From Tigriopus japonicus (taxonomy: Eukaryota > Arthropoda > Copepoda > Harpacticoida > Harpacticidae), in NCBI GenBank assembly GCA_010645155.1, contig CM021318.1, positions 11,087,331-11,151,330 of the forward strand: 64,000 nucleotides of DNA, written 5' to 3'. The translations under genes and the position numbers were made by a program. How positions within the stretch are numbered: the stretch's first letter is position 1; each line of letters starts with the position of its first letter. Positions 10,634 to 22,673 of this stretch are shown here, in pieces. The notes under the pieces are model-generated. The model ran no database searches, had not been told where the DNA came from, and saw only the letters and a program-made list of their open reading frames with translations.

Positions 10634-12147
10634 TGCTTCAGTTGTATGGGATACGTGCGTATACATCTCTTGATCCAATTAATCCCTTAAACAGAATTTT
10701 AATAAATGTGGCAAAAATAATCATCAGACAAGCACTTTTGCAAATCATGACAAATTTGCTCTTTATTGAAATGATACAAATTTACCCTAAAACAAACAAA
10801 TATCTTCAAACAAAGAAAGAAATATGGAATTTGTTCGCATCACTAGCAATTAATGGAACATATCTGCGGAACTAATATGAGGCGGAGCGCAACCTCGAAG
10901 ATCATCCCAATAAGGAAATCAGTCCAGATTTATCTTTGGATATATATATTTTTCTCGAAGACAGAGTCTTGAATTATTTCAAGCATTCCCATCAACACCC
11001 AACGAGCCTTGAAGTTCTTGTTTCCGTGTTTTTTCCGAGATTGACACTCGCGGCTAAGTAGTTCGGCGCGAAAGAAAAGCTCCCCTCCGGCTACCAGGTC
11101 AAGAGAAAGCACGAATTTGACGAATTATGAACTGAGCTGCTAAGATCTGCAATTTCCGGAACGTTTTTGTTTCCTACTGTGAACCACCCGTGTATCTTGA
11201 TTCCGACCAAAAAAGTCCATTGACCTCGTTTGCCTTGGAATCACTTGCTCGCAACTCACAGAACTGGGCCAGCCACACATCATTTATGATAAGAAATGGC
11301 AAGTCTGAGTGAACAAAACATTGAAATCATTTCCCATTTGAGCGAACCCGGGTTAGTTGGTCGTTGGCCACGAGCACCAAAGAAATCCGTTGGCGATTAG
11401 CTTGAATTGCTGTCATTTATTTTGATCAGCCATGCAGAAAACGGGCATTTTGGCCGGAAAATAGCCTTTATATTTATTCTGGCCAAGTTAAGCACTTTCA
11501 ATGCCTGTTGTGTTCAAAACTAAGGCTCACGCAATGTCGTTCGCGATTTCTATGCGCCAATGCACTTACATACGAGTACATACATACAGCAACGTGGTAG
11601 AATTGACTACATTCGCTGAACAATTGCGAGTCTAAGGGGAAATGAGTTTGTCCCAAACTGATATACGGTCGGATTAACTGGGAAAACTGCAGCAATTAAA
11701 TCTTCGCTTATTTCCTCCTGTTTTCCGACGAGCTTTTGACAGGCCATCTAATAACTTTTAATCACCATCATCCCTTTCTTTAGGCCCAAACCTTTTATAC
11801 TGTCTTGACAAGAACGGTCAGTCAGTAAGTTAGTCAGTGAGCACGATTTCCAGCCTTAGGAGTGCATGAAAAACATTTGACAATAGCCAACGGAACCTGT
11901 TCCGTGTTCCTCGTTGAAACGGGGAAGAAAATTTGTTTTTACCTCCAAAGACACATCTTTATTACTCTGCCTGATTAAGATCTGAAGGAAGGAGAGCAAA
12001 TATTTTTGTTCCATTTTGTTCCAATTCCTTCGCCAGAACGACGACGAATGCACCCGTCTGTCTGTTTAGACGTTCCGACCAACCTTTCATCAATAAATGG
12101 GCTCGCACTACTTCAACAGGATTGGGACCAGTCGAGAAGGAACTCAC

Positions 12148-12210
12148 CTTTGATTTTCCTTTCAACGAGCACAGTTCGATGTCTTGGAGAGCGGGCGACC
12201 ACACGATTCT
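12148..12210 (-). CDS. Semaphorin, coding exon 4 (sema domain)
   Basis: A 63-nt exon (21 codons, phase 0 at both ends) on the minus strand. The acceptor is TTCTTTGTAG and the donor GTGAGT. It encodes RIVWSPALQDIELCSLKGKSK, which has the sema-domain pattern of a short I-x-W strand, then the first conserved cysteine in ELC and the near-invariant KGKS motif that precedes the (D/E)CxN segment of the next exon. Position, phase and content all fit between exons 3 and 5. Confidence 0.94.
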
Positions 12211-12572
12211 CTACAAAGAAGAACAAGAAAGAAACTCCGAATGAATGGAGAAGAAAGAGAAAGAAAGAATGAGAGCCGAGGAAAAATCTCTCACATGATC
12301 AATCATATTGTTTTTGAGAGCTGGCTGACGTGGGAAGGAACTTGAAAGATCTCGGATATCATCATGACCATCAGAGATGGGCGATTGAAGCAAATATGCA
12401 CTGCCAGGGAAATTTTGACTCAAAATAGCTCAAATTGAAGTGGTTTCATACAATGGAGAATCACAACGCTTGCTTTTACATGTACAATATACAAATAAGG
12501 GAAGTTTGTTTCATCAGCTACGGGTATTTTTACATTGTTATTATTATATGAATATTCTAAAAGTTTACTTAC
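12211..12572. other. Semaphorin intron 3 (362 bp)
   Basis: Separates exon 3 (donor GTAAGTAAAC) from exon 4 on the minus strand. Nothing else is recognised inside it. Intron 2, between exons 2 and 3 (12625-12694), is only 70 bp, in strong contrast to introns 1 and 4. Confidence 0.85.
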
Positions 12573-12624
12573 CAATGGCTTGATCTCTTTGAGGGTACGA
12601 GTATCCAAAAAGTAGATGATATTT
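12573..12624 (-). CDS. Semaphorin, coding exon 3 (sema domain)
   Basis: A 52-nt minus-strand exon flanked by acceptor TTGGTTGCAG and donor GTAAGT. Its first base completes a codon split after exon 2; it then encodes 17 residues, NIIYFLDTRTLKEIKPL. With exon 2 this makes LLIGAVNIIYFLD, matching the first beta-propeller strands of sema domains (LLVGAxNxIYxL). It ends in phase 0, as exon 4 requires. Confidence 0.93.
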
Positions 12625-12694
12625 CTGCAACCAAGAATATCAAAATCATTTTTAGGCCAATCAAACAAAAGCAAAAAAGTCGTAGTCTACTTAC

Positions 12695-12785
12695 ACAGCA
12701 CCAATCAAGAGCATATTTTCGTCCACTTCGAGGATTTTGAATTGGTCCATCGCGGTGACATTGCCGCCAAATTCAGCCACATCAC
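12695..12785 (-). CDS. Semaphorin, coding exon 2 (start of sema domain)
   Basis: A 91-nt minus-strand exon with acceptor CTATCTTTTTTAG and consensus donor GTAAGT. It is read as two bases completing a Gly codon from exon 1, 29 codons, and two bases carried to exon 3. It encodes DVAEFGGNVTAMDQFKILEV and then DENMLLIGA. The pattern GNxT...DxFKxLEVD...LLIGA is the opening of the sema domain. NVT is an N-glycosylation sequon at the position often glycosylated in semaphorins. Confidence 0.92.
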
Positions 12786-15700
12786 CTAAAAAAGATAGGG
12801 ATGTATTTGATAGGTGCTAAACTTTCAACTTTCTAGCAATTTGACATGAAATTGTCACACCTTAAAACGAATGCCTCCTCCCTTTGGAAGTCTTTATTGC
12901 AGAGCGGGTGTGTGCTTTCACCACCTTAAGTATTCTACGTCGCCCTTTGAGGTTCGCTCACTCGACTAGTAGTTGACCGACTTTAATCATAATAGGACGA
13001 CGTGTACTGTATGCTTAGTGCTAAACTAGGGCCGACCAACCTCTCCATTCGAGTTGTGCAGATTCAGGGCTCAACTTAGAACCATATAAGGCGAAGATGG
13101 AACAGTCGCAATGGTTCCAGGCCATTAACATTAATAGTCCTTGTTGCTGGGATGAGACTTCAAGAACTGGCCACACCAATGCATTCTAAATGGAGCCTTA
13201 CAGGATATGCTCCAAAAATCTGGTAGACCATGAAATGCTCCAATTCAAATGGGGATGCTCAGACACAAGATCCCAGACCAAATAGCGGCTTAAAGCTCGA
13301 CAGAGACTTTTGATACTACATCCAAGGTGTGGCTGGGAAAAGACCCTATTCGGCGAGGACACCCTTCACAACGAGCATGCGGTGTGCCAATAAAGTAGCA
13401 GCAATGAAGTGAAAGTGGGGCCAGCTTACTCAAGTCATCTAAATGCAATCTTCCAAAGCTAATCCTTGAGATCGAGCAAATCTCCCTTGAAACGGAGGGG
13501 GAAGGACGCCTTGCTACAGGCAGAGGCTAAAAGAGCAAAGATCCTAGACATTTCGCTACACATTTTTTCTCAATCTCCCCAAAGTAGCTGGTTGGGTTGG
13601 GGTTGGGGTTTAATCAGCCGTCCATGAGATCACATTAAACTACGAATCTTGCTCCCCCATTTCATAGGGACCGATATGAAAACGGTGCATCAGCGAGCCA
13701 TACTTCTACTGCTCATTGATTTGAATGCTTTGGAGGAGTGCTTTCATTCGAGGAAATCAGATCACTTAGACTTTGAGTTTGAGGAGGAGCGACAACGATT
13801 CAACTTTGATTAGATTTTGAGCAAAAAGTTTGTCGATGCTGGCTTGAATCCACGAACGCGAAAGAAAGTTTCTCGCAATTCTTATTCGGCGACCTGAAGG
13901 CCATCTCAATCTCGCCCACCCACTCACATGCACATGGCACACAACTTGATCTAATCCATTTCTGGACACGAAAAGAGACCACGAGGGAACAGGGGAGGGA
14001 CTCGTGCGTAGTATGAGACCGTTCATAGGAGGACAAGAAGAAGAAGAAGAAATAGAAAACACGCTAAATGTCCTCCTCGTTGCTTGCTGGTTTGAACTGT
14101 TGGCCTGAATTGCTTTCTTTCCCGCTATTCCAGTCAACCAAGGACATGCCATAGAAACGAAATGGTCAAGACCAGGCACTACGACAAGCACTTTCTTAAC
14201 AACTTCTTTTAAAGAAAACACACACAAAAAAGCCGTTCAGTTGAATGCTTCATGTTGTCTCTCCAAATGTCTGTCGCACGCAGAATGTTTCTTATTAGTT
14301 CCAGTTTCTTGTCGTGCTTCACGCCAAAGCCGCCCTTTTCTTAGAGTCTGGTCTTGATAAAGATAAAAGTAGTTCTGACCTTTATTGGGAATGGCACCTC
14401 AATTACTCAGATCGGCGGAACCAAGGGCATACGTGAATTTTGGCCGCAATCGTGTTCCAATCTTAACTGAGTTTGGTGGAACTTCAAGAACCAGTTGAAG
14501 AAAAGGAAGAATTTGAAGACGGTCCAAATGCTGCCATCCTCCCTCAGTAAAGCAATTTCTTTCCCTTTGGGCTAATTTAATTTTGAAAAAAAGTCTTCTC
14601 CCCGGTTCCTGGTACCACTAGAATGAACGAATATGCACTCACACTCAGTGCTAGCTAGTGGGTCCTACGGTAAATGCCCGGAGACTTCTTTGGAACATTG
14701 GGAGTTAGGGAACGAGTAAGTAAGGTGGCCTTTCTTGGAAGAGGTTTCTATGAAAGCCAACCAACTGAACTTATCCCATGAAAGTGTGTGTGTCAGAGAC
14801 GTTTACTGATTGTCTTCGGTCTCGTTCAATATTATGTAAGTTCATTCAAGCCTGGCAGTGAATAATCTCACCAATAGAAACAGCTTCAAAGATTTAAATC
14901 TCACTAAAGGTGCCCCAAGAACACCCAAACCTTGCTAAGGTAGTCGCTAGCGTGGGCTCAGAATTGATGAATGCTCGTGTGGAAATGTTCCTTCTTCCGA
15001 ATCATACATATTTCATGAGGCTTTGTTGTGGTTCCGCGGCTCTCGACAGGATGAATGAGAGAAGCCCCAAAGCTAAGCTATGTAGCAGTCGGCACCATCA
15101 TCTACTCTACGTAGACGGATCTATCTCCAAACCACAGCCCACCCATCCCTTAACCTCAATCTTTGCCCATTATAATGATGCTTGGCAAATTGTGAATTTA
15201 CCCGATGCTTTTGAGACTCAGCGACTCCAAACTTTCATGATGAGGCGGCTGAAATGACGAGGCTGTGAAACTGGAGGATTGTCCGGATGAAGATGGACGA
15301 GTTTTACGGTTTGACAGTATCTCGCTGCATAATGAAGAGAAGGAGAGGCAGGAAACGCGAAAGAGCACGGTAACAACCGCTACTTCTCCCATCATCATCA
15401 TCATCATTCTAGTCGTCGTCCTCTTTATCTTCTCAAAACCATCCCCTAGCTATGCATTAACTATGATTATGAGCATACGAGAGTTCCATACATTCACTAT
15501 CCAAACGAATCTCCCCCCTTCGATCTGGTGTTTTTTTGAAAAGCGCCTCTCGATCATGGATGAAACTCGGCGACAGCCCAAGCAAAAGCAGTCTAGAAAT
15601 GTAATAGTTTTTTGATGGATCGTCCACGCCATGTGTCCTGGATTCCGGGGCTTTGTATTGTAAGCTCACAACCTCATACTTATTCCCTGGCTTTTAGTAA

Positions 15701-16062
15701 ATGAAACCTCCCGTGTTCGGCGTCAGCTTTTTCTGGCTCATTCCGTTTAGAGTGGAGAAAAAGTTGGAAAGGATTTGAGGGAGAGGCTGTCGTTGGAGGT
15801 AAGATTTGTTTGGAATTGCTTTTTTTTGTTTAAAAGACCACAAATTAATGCTATTTGATGTAGCTTTAGCTCAAGATCCATTTCGACTTTGAATGACTTG
15901 ATCAACCTTAGTCTGCTCTGCGTCCAAACGCAAAATGAATGATAAACATGTCTGGGGCAATATTGCCTTATATTTCTCCTTTGGAGAGTGCAGAAAATGC
16001 ACCCTGAAGTGCCTCTTCCAATGTCCCACAGTTCCATTCAGCGTGCCAGACTAAAGCATGGA

Positions 16063-16113
16063 CCGCCGCCGCCGCCAACAACAACAACAACAACAACAAC
16101 AACAGCAGCAGCA
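16063..16113. repeat. Compound microsatellite (CCG)n(CAA)n(CAG)n
   Basis: About five CCG units run directly into about nine CAA units and then four CAG units. A (GTT)n tract on the same strand lies about 150 bp downstream near 16265-16290, so the two tracts are partly complementary. It lies in semaphorin intron 1 and is not in a supported coding frame. Confidence 0.85.
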
Positions 16114-17575
16114 GTAATAGCAACAACAATTACCATTGTTGCAACCCCCATCTCTTCATGTGCCTTTGAAATAGTGAACCACACAGACGGGTAAGTATTC
16201 ATCGTAAAAGTAGTCAAGACGGAGAACTCAGACTTTGTACAATGCTCGATGGTGGTTGCCATTGATGTTGTTGTTGTTGATATTGTTGTTTGTATGCTTC
16301 TTGCATCGGATGTTGCTGTTGCATGAACTTAGAGCTTGCTTAGCTTTCCGAGGATCCTGAAGGCGATTCAGAAGAGAGAGAGGGGGGGGCGTGTGTATTA
16401 CTCGAAAAGAGGGGGCTAAGAAAGGGCAATCATGATTTTGGTCACGACTTAGGGGAGCAATTGTTGCAAAAACTGCCGCAAAATTTTGGAACTGGGATTG
16501 CCAATGAACTACCAAAGCCGCATCGTGCAGCTACTACTATCGGTTGTGGATTGGTCGGCCCGAGTTTTTTTCTCCGTTTTTGTTCGCTGTTTCTATTGAG
16601 ACCATGAAGGAATGTTTTGTTGGCCATGATATATGCATTTCCAACGAAAGAACATGCTGGATTGTGCATTATGCAATCAATCACTCTTGCAATCTCGAAT
16701 TACATTTATGAGTATCTTTGCCCGATTGTGATAACAAGGGCAATCAATTCCTTCCTACTTTGAAGGAAAAAAACCATCATCAACTTTGTTCTGGAGCTTC
16801 GTTGCATTTCAAATGAGTCTCATCGAACGTTAAATGGGAACAGTCAGATATCATAGGCCTTGCTTCAGCCAAATTGAAGTTGAATGTAACCCAGGGGTCG
16901 AAAATCAATCAAGCCTTTCCTCTGTGTTTGCGTTCAATATAGTGCTAAAAAAATCCTATCTGTTGTCCCCAAAGCCCGAACTTTTAGCTCGTTGAGCAGG
17001 GCTCCCACAGTTTGATCCAATCAAATATAGTGGCAGAAGAAAATTGGAGTCAACACAATGGATCAAACCTAATCAAACAAAACGACACCAAGAACACTAA
17101 AAATGGATCAGCTTGATACAACACCCCTCAAAGTGGCGATTTCGGCACTTGGAAAAAAATAAAACTTGTTTTACACCACTACATTTCCAACTATTGCAAT
17201 GACGGGCATCCATTTTCAATGTTTGGGGGAACACAACCGAAAAGTAATCTCAGTAATGTTTCTTCAAGTTGTCGCTTGAAGAAAAAGTTTCTTGTCTCAC
17301 TTTAGAACAGCACTCTGTTACTTGATGCACAATATTGACACACAGAAAGTAAAGAAGCTACCCCTTTTCTGGGTCATCCTAGAGTAACTTGAGGGCGACT
17401 CCATGGCACAACCCCCTTTTAGTGGTCTAAATAAGACCTGGTTGTTAATTGCATCTAAACCATCAGCCAGATTGGGCCCCTAGGCGACGATGCTAGAGTG
17501 TGTGAAGCCATGGTCATTGAGCGAGATGTCCCCCTGGTATGGCAACTACATAGAAATGGGGGGTGAGTGTCTGAC

Positions 17576-17607
<32 letters not shown>
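17576..17607. repeat. (AG)n microsatellite
   Basis: A slightly interrupted AG dinucleotide run within semaphorin intron 1. Read on the semaphorin (minus) strand it is a CT-rich tract. Confidence 0.85.
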
Positions 17608-17608
<1 letters not shown>

Positions 17609-20600
17609 AAGCGCAAGTAATGGATAGTTCCATCTCAAAGAGATGCGGGTTCCATAACCAACCACAACCATCCAGTCTGTTAGCCAGTGGTGTTTCAAAA
17701 AGTTTCCTGTCCTCTCCCCATAGAGTTGGAAGGGATTCTCATTCCTAGGACAACCAAGAGCACAATGAACGAACCAAGTATCCAACCAACACCGACGGCC
17801 ACAACCACGACCCAACGTTAGGTACGCAAGGTTCCATCAGTGGGCTCAAAAACTTTCCCTTGCACCTCAAAAAGTTTAAGGCATGGAGTGGCTCGGCCCT
17901 GATCACTAAAACAACCTGGACGCTGACCAAGATATCCTATTAAATGCAACATTGTCATTGCACTATACCACAAAATTACATCGTTGTCGTTAGCCACCAA
18001 AAGTGTTAACAATGCACAGGACGTATTTTTTTATAACTCTCATAGAACGAGGTTCTTGAGGTAAATTCAAAGTATTGTCTGTGGAATGTGTGATATATTT
18101 CATGATTATTTTTATACTGTACACTATTGTTAATCGAGTTGCAACTTGACCAATACGTACAATGGAACGGAAGAAAACTTTCTTGGCATTACCACTCCAC
18201 TCTTGGCGAAAAGACATTGTTATGCAAATCACGGCAAGGGAGCCAGCCGACAAGGTCGTTTCTTAAGCCATTGCTTACAACTAATGATAGACCAACTCTC
18301 AGTTTGCGACGCACCAGGGCCCAGTCTATTCATAATTTCAAGGCAGTATTTTGTCTTGGGCCATCGCTCTCCTTCGAAGCCAGTATTATGCATTTTGGGT
18401 CGATGAATAATTGGACACACGAGAATCGAGATACTGCTAGGATTATGTCTTCTCTCAACGTCATCCATCCCTCATGGTATTGTTCTCTCGTTCGATCGAG
18501 AATAAAGGGTGACCCAAAGAAAACAAAGAAGATCCACCCATTTCCAGCGCACCAAACCAACTTCTGCTCTGGGTATCAAAACAAAGCCAAGAGAGTAGAA
18601 GCTCAAGTACGTACATACATACTACGTACCACATGGAAGTGAATTATATTCCTTTGGAAATCTTACCGAACCCACGAACTTCTTCGGAACCCTTTTTGGA
18701 CCCCGCGGAGAGAAAGTTTTTCGATGGACCATTTCTATTGTTATCGGAAGCAATATTTTGATAGATATCATGCAAACCTTTCATGAAGGAGTCTCGCTTG
18801 TGAAATGTAGTACGAATATCTCCCCCTTTTCCTACTTAAAGGAAGGATAAGAGGGGAGATTCAGTAGGGCCCCCAGTTCCAGCTCCTTCTCCTAAATTTG
18901 GATCAATGGCCAAGGAGGATGTCAATAAACGGGGAGTCCAAGAGGCTTCGATAGGCGAAGAAACCAAGGACTCACAAAGCCAGATGGAGGAACTTAGCAA
19001 TGGAATGTTCACGAGCTTCAGAAGGTTAAGGAACATCGAGATTCCTCCCCCCTTCACCTCCTCGGTTCGTTGGAACATCAGGAAGCACGAATAGTGTTGG
19101 TTTCTGATCCCGACACTAAAATAAAACTGGAACAATTGCCTCATTACAGTTCGAATTCCTCTAGTGACATGATGGCCGCCGCATCGATCCTAGTGCTCCC
19201 TTTGATAAACAAGTCCAATGACATTTCCTCATTACTTGCGCAGTGTTTCGCCATTGTTCCCTTTGCCATTCACTACCCTCATTTGCTTGTTCCATTTCAT
19301 TATGCCTTTAAAGAGGAGCGTGCTCCACAGCTTTTTCTTCTGAGGGTTCCAAGACGTCGTTTGGTCGCTCGTCTCCCCATCCAAATACGAAGTGGGGACA
19401 ACAACACAGTCAGTGAATGCTTTGGGAGGCTTCTTCCCCTTGAAAGTAGCGGTGGTGATGGTGATGGTGTTTGTCCCGAGCACCCTTTCTTTGCTGACAA
19501 GGAGGCTTCAAGCTTGAAGCCGAAGCGACAAGACAAATGACCAGAAATGAGTTTGAAACTCTGTCGCCGCGTGTCATTGCCTCCATTATTTGTTGGATGA
19601 GAGCAAAATGAAGCGAGCTAGCGTGCTTCTTGTGAAATGGACCTCGTCTCTTCCACCATAACTCTAAATCCCTTTTTCTTGGACTCGGAGTAACACAATA
19701 AAACTATGCCTTCTACAAACACTTCAATGGCATTCAAATTCAAAGAATCATAGCCACCCTTCCTTTTTCTTCTCCGTCTACTGGAACCATTCTCAATGTT
19801 TTACAATTTCATTTCCCCCTTTTCAAATCCAAAAGAACCAGAGGACCAACCCCCACCTCAAGTCACTGTCTGAGATTCCAGAAGTCATCAATCTCATGCC
19901 AAATGGAACTTGGCATCCTTTACGAGGGACAAATACACATCTCGCCGAGACTTACGGAAGAATTGAGAACGTTTCCAACACGTCCATAAATGCAATCCAA
20001 GATAAATAATGTTCATGGCCATGACATCCTTGTTCAAGAGTGTCATCACGCGTGGCGTAAATATCTAATATATATCGAAAGACCGCTAATGCTAAGAGCT
20101 TTTCACGTCTACTCTGACTGAGGTAGTAAGGGTGCTTGCTTTGATGTGTTTCTGATGTTGCTTTGATCTTTGTGGTTAGTGGCAAGGCCGAATCGAGTCT
20201 GACAGTTTATCATGAGAGAGGGAGAAAGACAGCCAAGAACGAGAGAAATATTCTGTCACATTTCAAACCGAAAGCAGTCACGAACATCAACCAACATGAC
20301 AAACTGTGAATGGCTGATGTCTCTTCGAACTAATGGGCATAACGTGTGCTATTTGTAAGACGAAAACGTTTCCTGTTCTAAGAATGGGAAAAGCCGAGAA
20401 AGAACTGAAACTATTATGATCGATTGTTGTAAGAGCAATGCTGAATACAAAAATGATTGATCTCTTATTGCAAAATCAATTGGTATTCAGTTCGTGAATT
20501 GATATTGATATTGAAAATACTGTAGACCAAATGATGAATCCTTTCCCACAGGAAAAGCGTTTGAAAACTCGTCGACAAAATCCTGATTGCAACTTTCGTT

Positions 20601-22638
20601 GGGATTGGCATTGGATTCAGTATATTGCAAGACCACCCTCAGAGTACGTTTGATTGTGTAGGCGGAAAAGAAACAGATTCACTTCTCAATGGTAAAACAG
20701 CTGGAGAACGAGCAGCTGCTTTCGACAATGCCGGACATGTCCTTTGGTTGCTCACTTGAGGTGCCCCAAAAGGATAGCAGCTTCCCAGTAATCCAGGAAG
20801 ACAAAGTTGGCCTTTTTATCGATCGTTATCCACCCGAATTCCTCTTTTTTTCTTCCTATCTGAGTGAGAGACGAAAGGCATTTCTTGAGATTGGATGGGG
20901 CCAAACTCCAGTAAATAGACCAAAGGGGGCTTGAAAAATGAGCCTTGGAAGAAGCAATAACATCGGGTTTATTACGTTTATCATCATGCACCGTGCGAAC
21001 CTAGAGTTGACCTTCGCCAAAACCATTTGCAGGCTCGCAGGTCAGATGGATCAGCATGATGTGAATGTAAATGAAGCATGACTAGAAGATTGCATTCTTC
21101 AATCGCCCAAATGCTTTTTCCTCCGTTCTAGTTTGGTCTATGGTATGCCACGAGGCAAGTGGCCTCAAAATTTAGGGAATTAAAGTGGGCGTTGCCAAGA
21201 GTACACTACAGGTTTTTTCGTGATACAGGCGTTCTTCCCTCAAGCTTTTCTACCTCCGTTACCCAAAATAACACCGGACAAATTACTTGCAAGTGTAATC
21301 TTGATCTTATCCGCCAAGAGCATATTGTGCGTTAAAAGAGCAACCAACCAACGAGGTGGATGGAGAGTTCCAGCGAGTCCTCGAGTTCCCTCACTGTTCC
21401 ATAGAAAGGTCTCTCTCCGAGTACAATACAGCAAAGCAGGCCAAGAGAGGAATGCTAATCAATATCCGTGGTTACAGACTGGAAAAAGATATTGTGTGCA
21501 GGAATTGGGTTAATTGAAACCCGAGGAAAGACTGCAGAACATCATTAGATTGCATTGCTGTGGTTATCCCATAACAATTAACCCTGGAAACTTCCAAAGA
21601 AAAGCCTTCCAGTTCCAGCCATCGCAATAACTTGTCCATTTCTCTCCGGCTCTCCGAAAAGAATTTTCCGAGACTAGAGGACGATTTCTCTTCATTTTGC
21701 GAGCCTAACCCAGCCTGGAGAGCCATGCAAGTTGATCCTTCTAGAGTAGAAGCCGTGAAAGCCATGTGGCTCATTCACTCACTCACTCCCTGCCTGACGT
21801 TTGGTCCTAGCTTCAGAACGGCTATTCGGCTGAATAGGCTGGTTGAAAGGAACATCTTCCACGTTTGAAGGCCACCCACGTGAATGAATATGAAACTGAA
21901 TTGGTAACTTGAAGCGTCGGGAAAAAGCCGTAACCAGGAAGGTTGACCACAGGAGCTCTCCTGAATCTTTTTGCATCTCTGTCGCTCTTTCTTGTCCGTG
22001 AGAACTACGGCGTAACTAACATTGAAGATGACAAGTGGTGGCATCCATTGTGTCAGCAGGTATTCAGAATCAGTCAACACTATGCACCACCACCACCACC
22101 ATCAACACCATCCCCAATGACCCAAAGAATGGCGCTTCAACCCTATTTGTGGGTGGGCACCCGTGTTATTAGGCCTTTGAGCACGAGGAAAATGGTCGAC
22201 CAAGCACCACCACCACCACAAATGTATCCACCTTTTTTTTTCCCGGTGACAATGCAAAAGAGGACAGGAGTAGAAGGGTCATGATGACATGATGGGAAAA
22301 TTGTGTTCCAGGAGGCTCAAGTGAAATGAATAATATTTTATGTCGCTTCCTCACGGACACGGGGACAAAATTGTGAAGAAAACTCGGTCCTCTCCTTCAT
22401 GATGTCCATTTTCTTCCCTCTCTTTCTTCAATACAGTGAGTGAAGTGAAGAGCCCTCCTCATCCTTTGGAAGTTCTTGACCAAAATCCGATGGTTTGTTG
22501 TACATAGTGGTATGGTGCGTCAACACCAGTCCTATGTACTACGTGGACGTACACTTGTAGCAAGTGGCAACTCGCCCTTTTCGCCAGTACACTCTCATTA
22601 CCAACTCCCAACAACCATATGTGACAACATGGTTGTGG

Positions 22639-22640
<2 letters not shown>

Positions 22641-22671
<31 letters not shown>
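22641..22671. repeat. (AG)15 microsatellite
   Basis: An uninterrupted AG run of 31 bases in semaphorin intron 1, likely length-polymorphic. On the semaphorin strand it reads (CT)n, the type of tract bound by GAGA-factor-like proteins in arthropods; a regulatory role is only speculation. Confidence 0.9.

Positions 22672-22673
<2 letters not shown>

Larger units (their letters stand above)
6843..12147. other. Semaphorin intron 4 (5.3 kb)
   Basis: Bounded by the exon 4 donor and exon 5 acceptor on the minus strand. It holds the 563-bp inverted-repeat element at 8653-9215 and the 36-bp tandem repeat at 10549-10633. The remainder is unique-looking AT-rich sequence with only short open frames that show no domain or splice structure. 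Confidence 0.8.

Noticed and set aside
18127..18642. Plus-strand 171-codon frame
   Set aside because: Composition and motifs do not look like a known protein, and opposite-strand frames are also open; it lies within the semaphorin intron.
20119..20140. TGAGGTAGTA, matching the first ten bases of let-7
   Set aside because: Similarity ends after ten bases (AGGGTGCTT follows) and I see no complementary arm forming a precursor hairpin.
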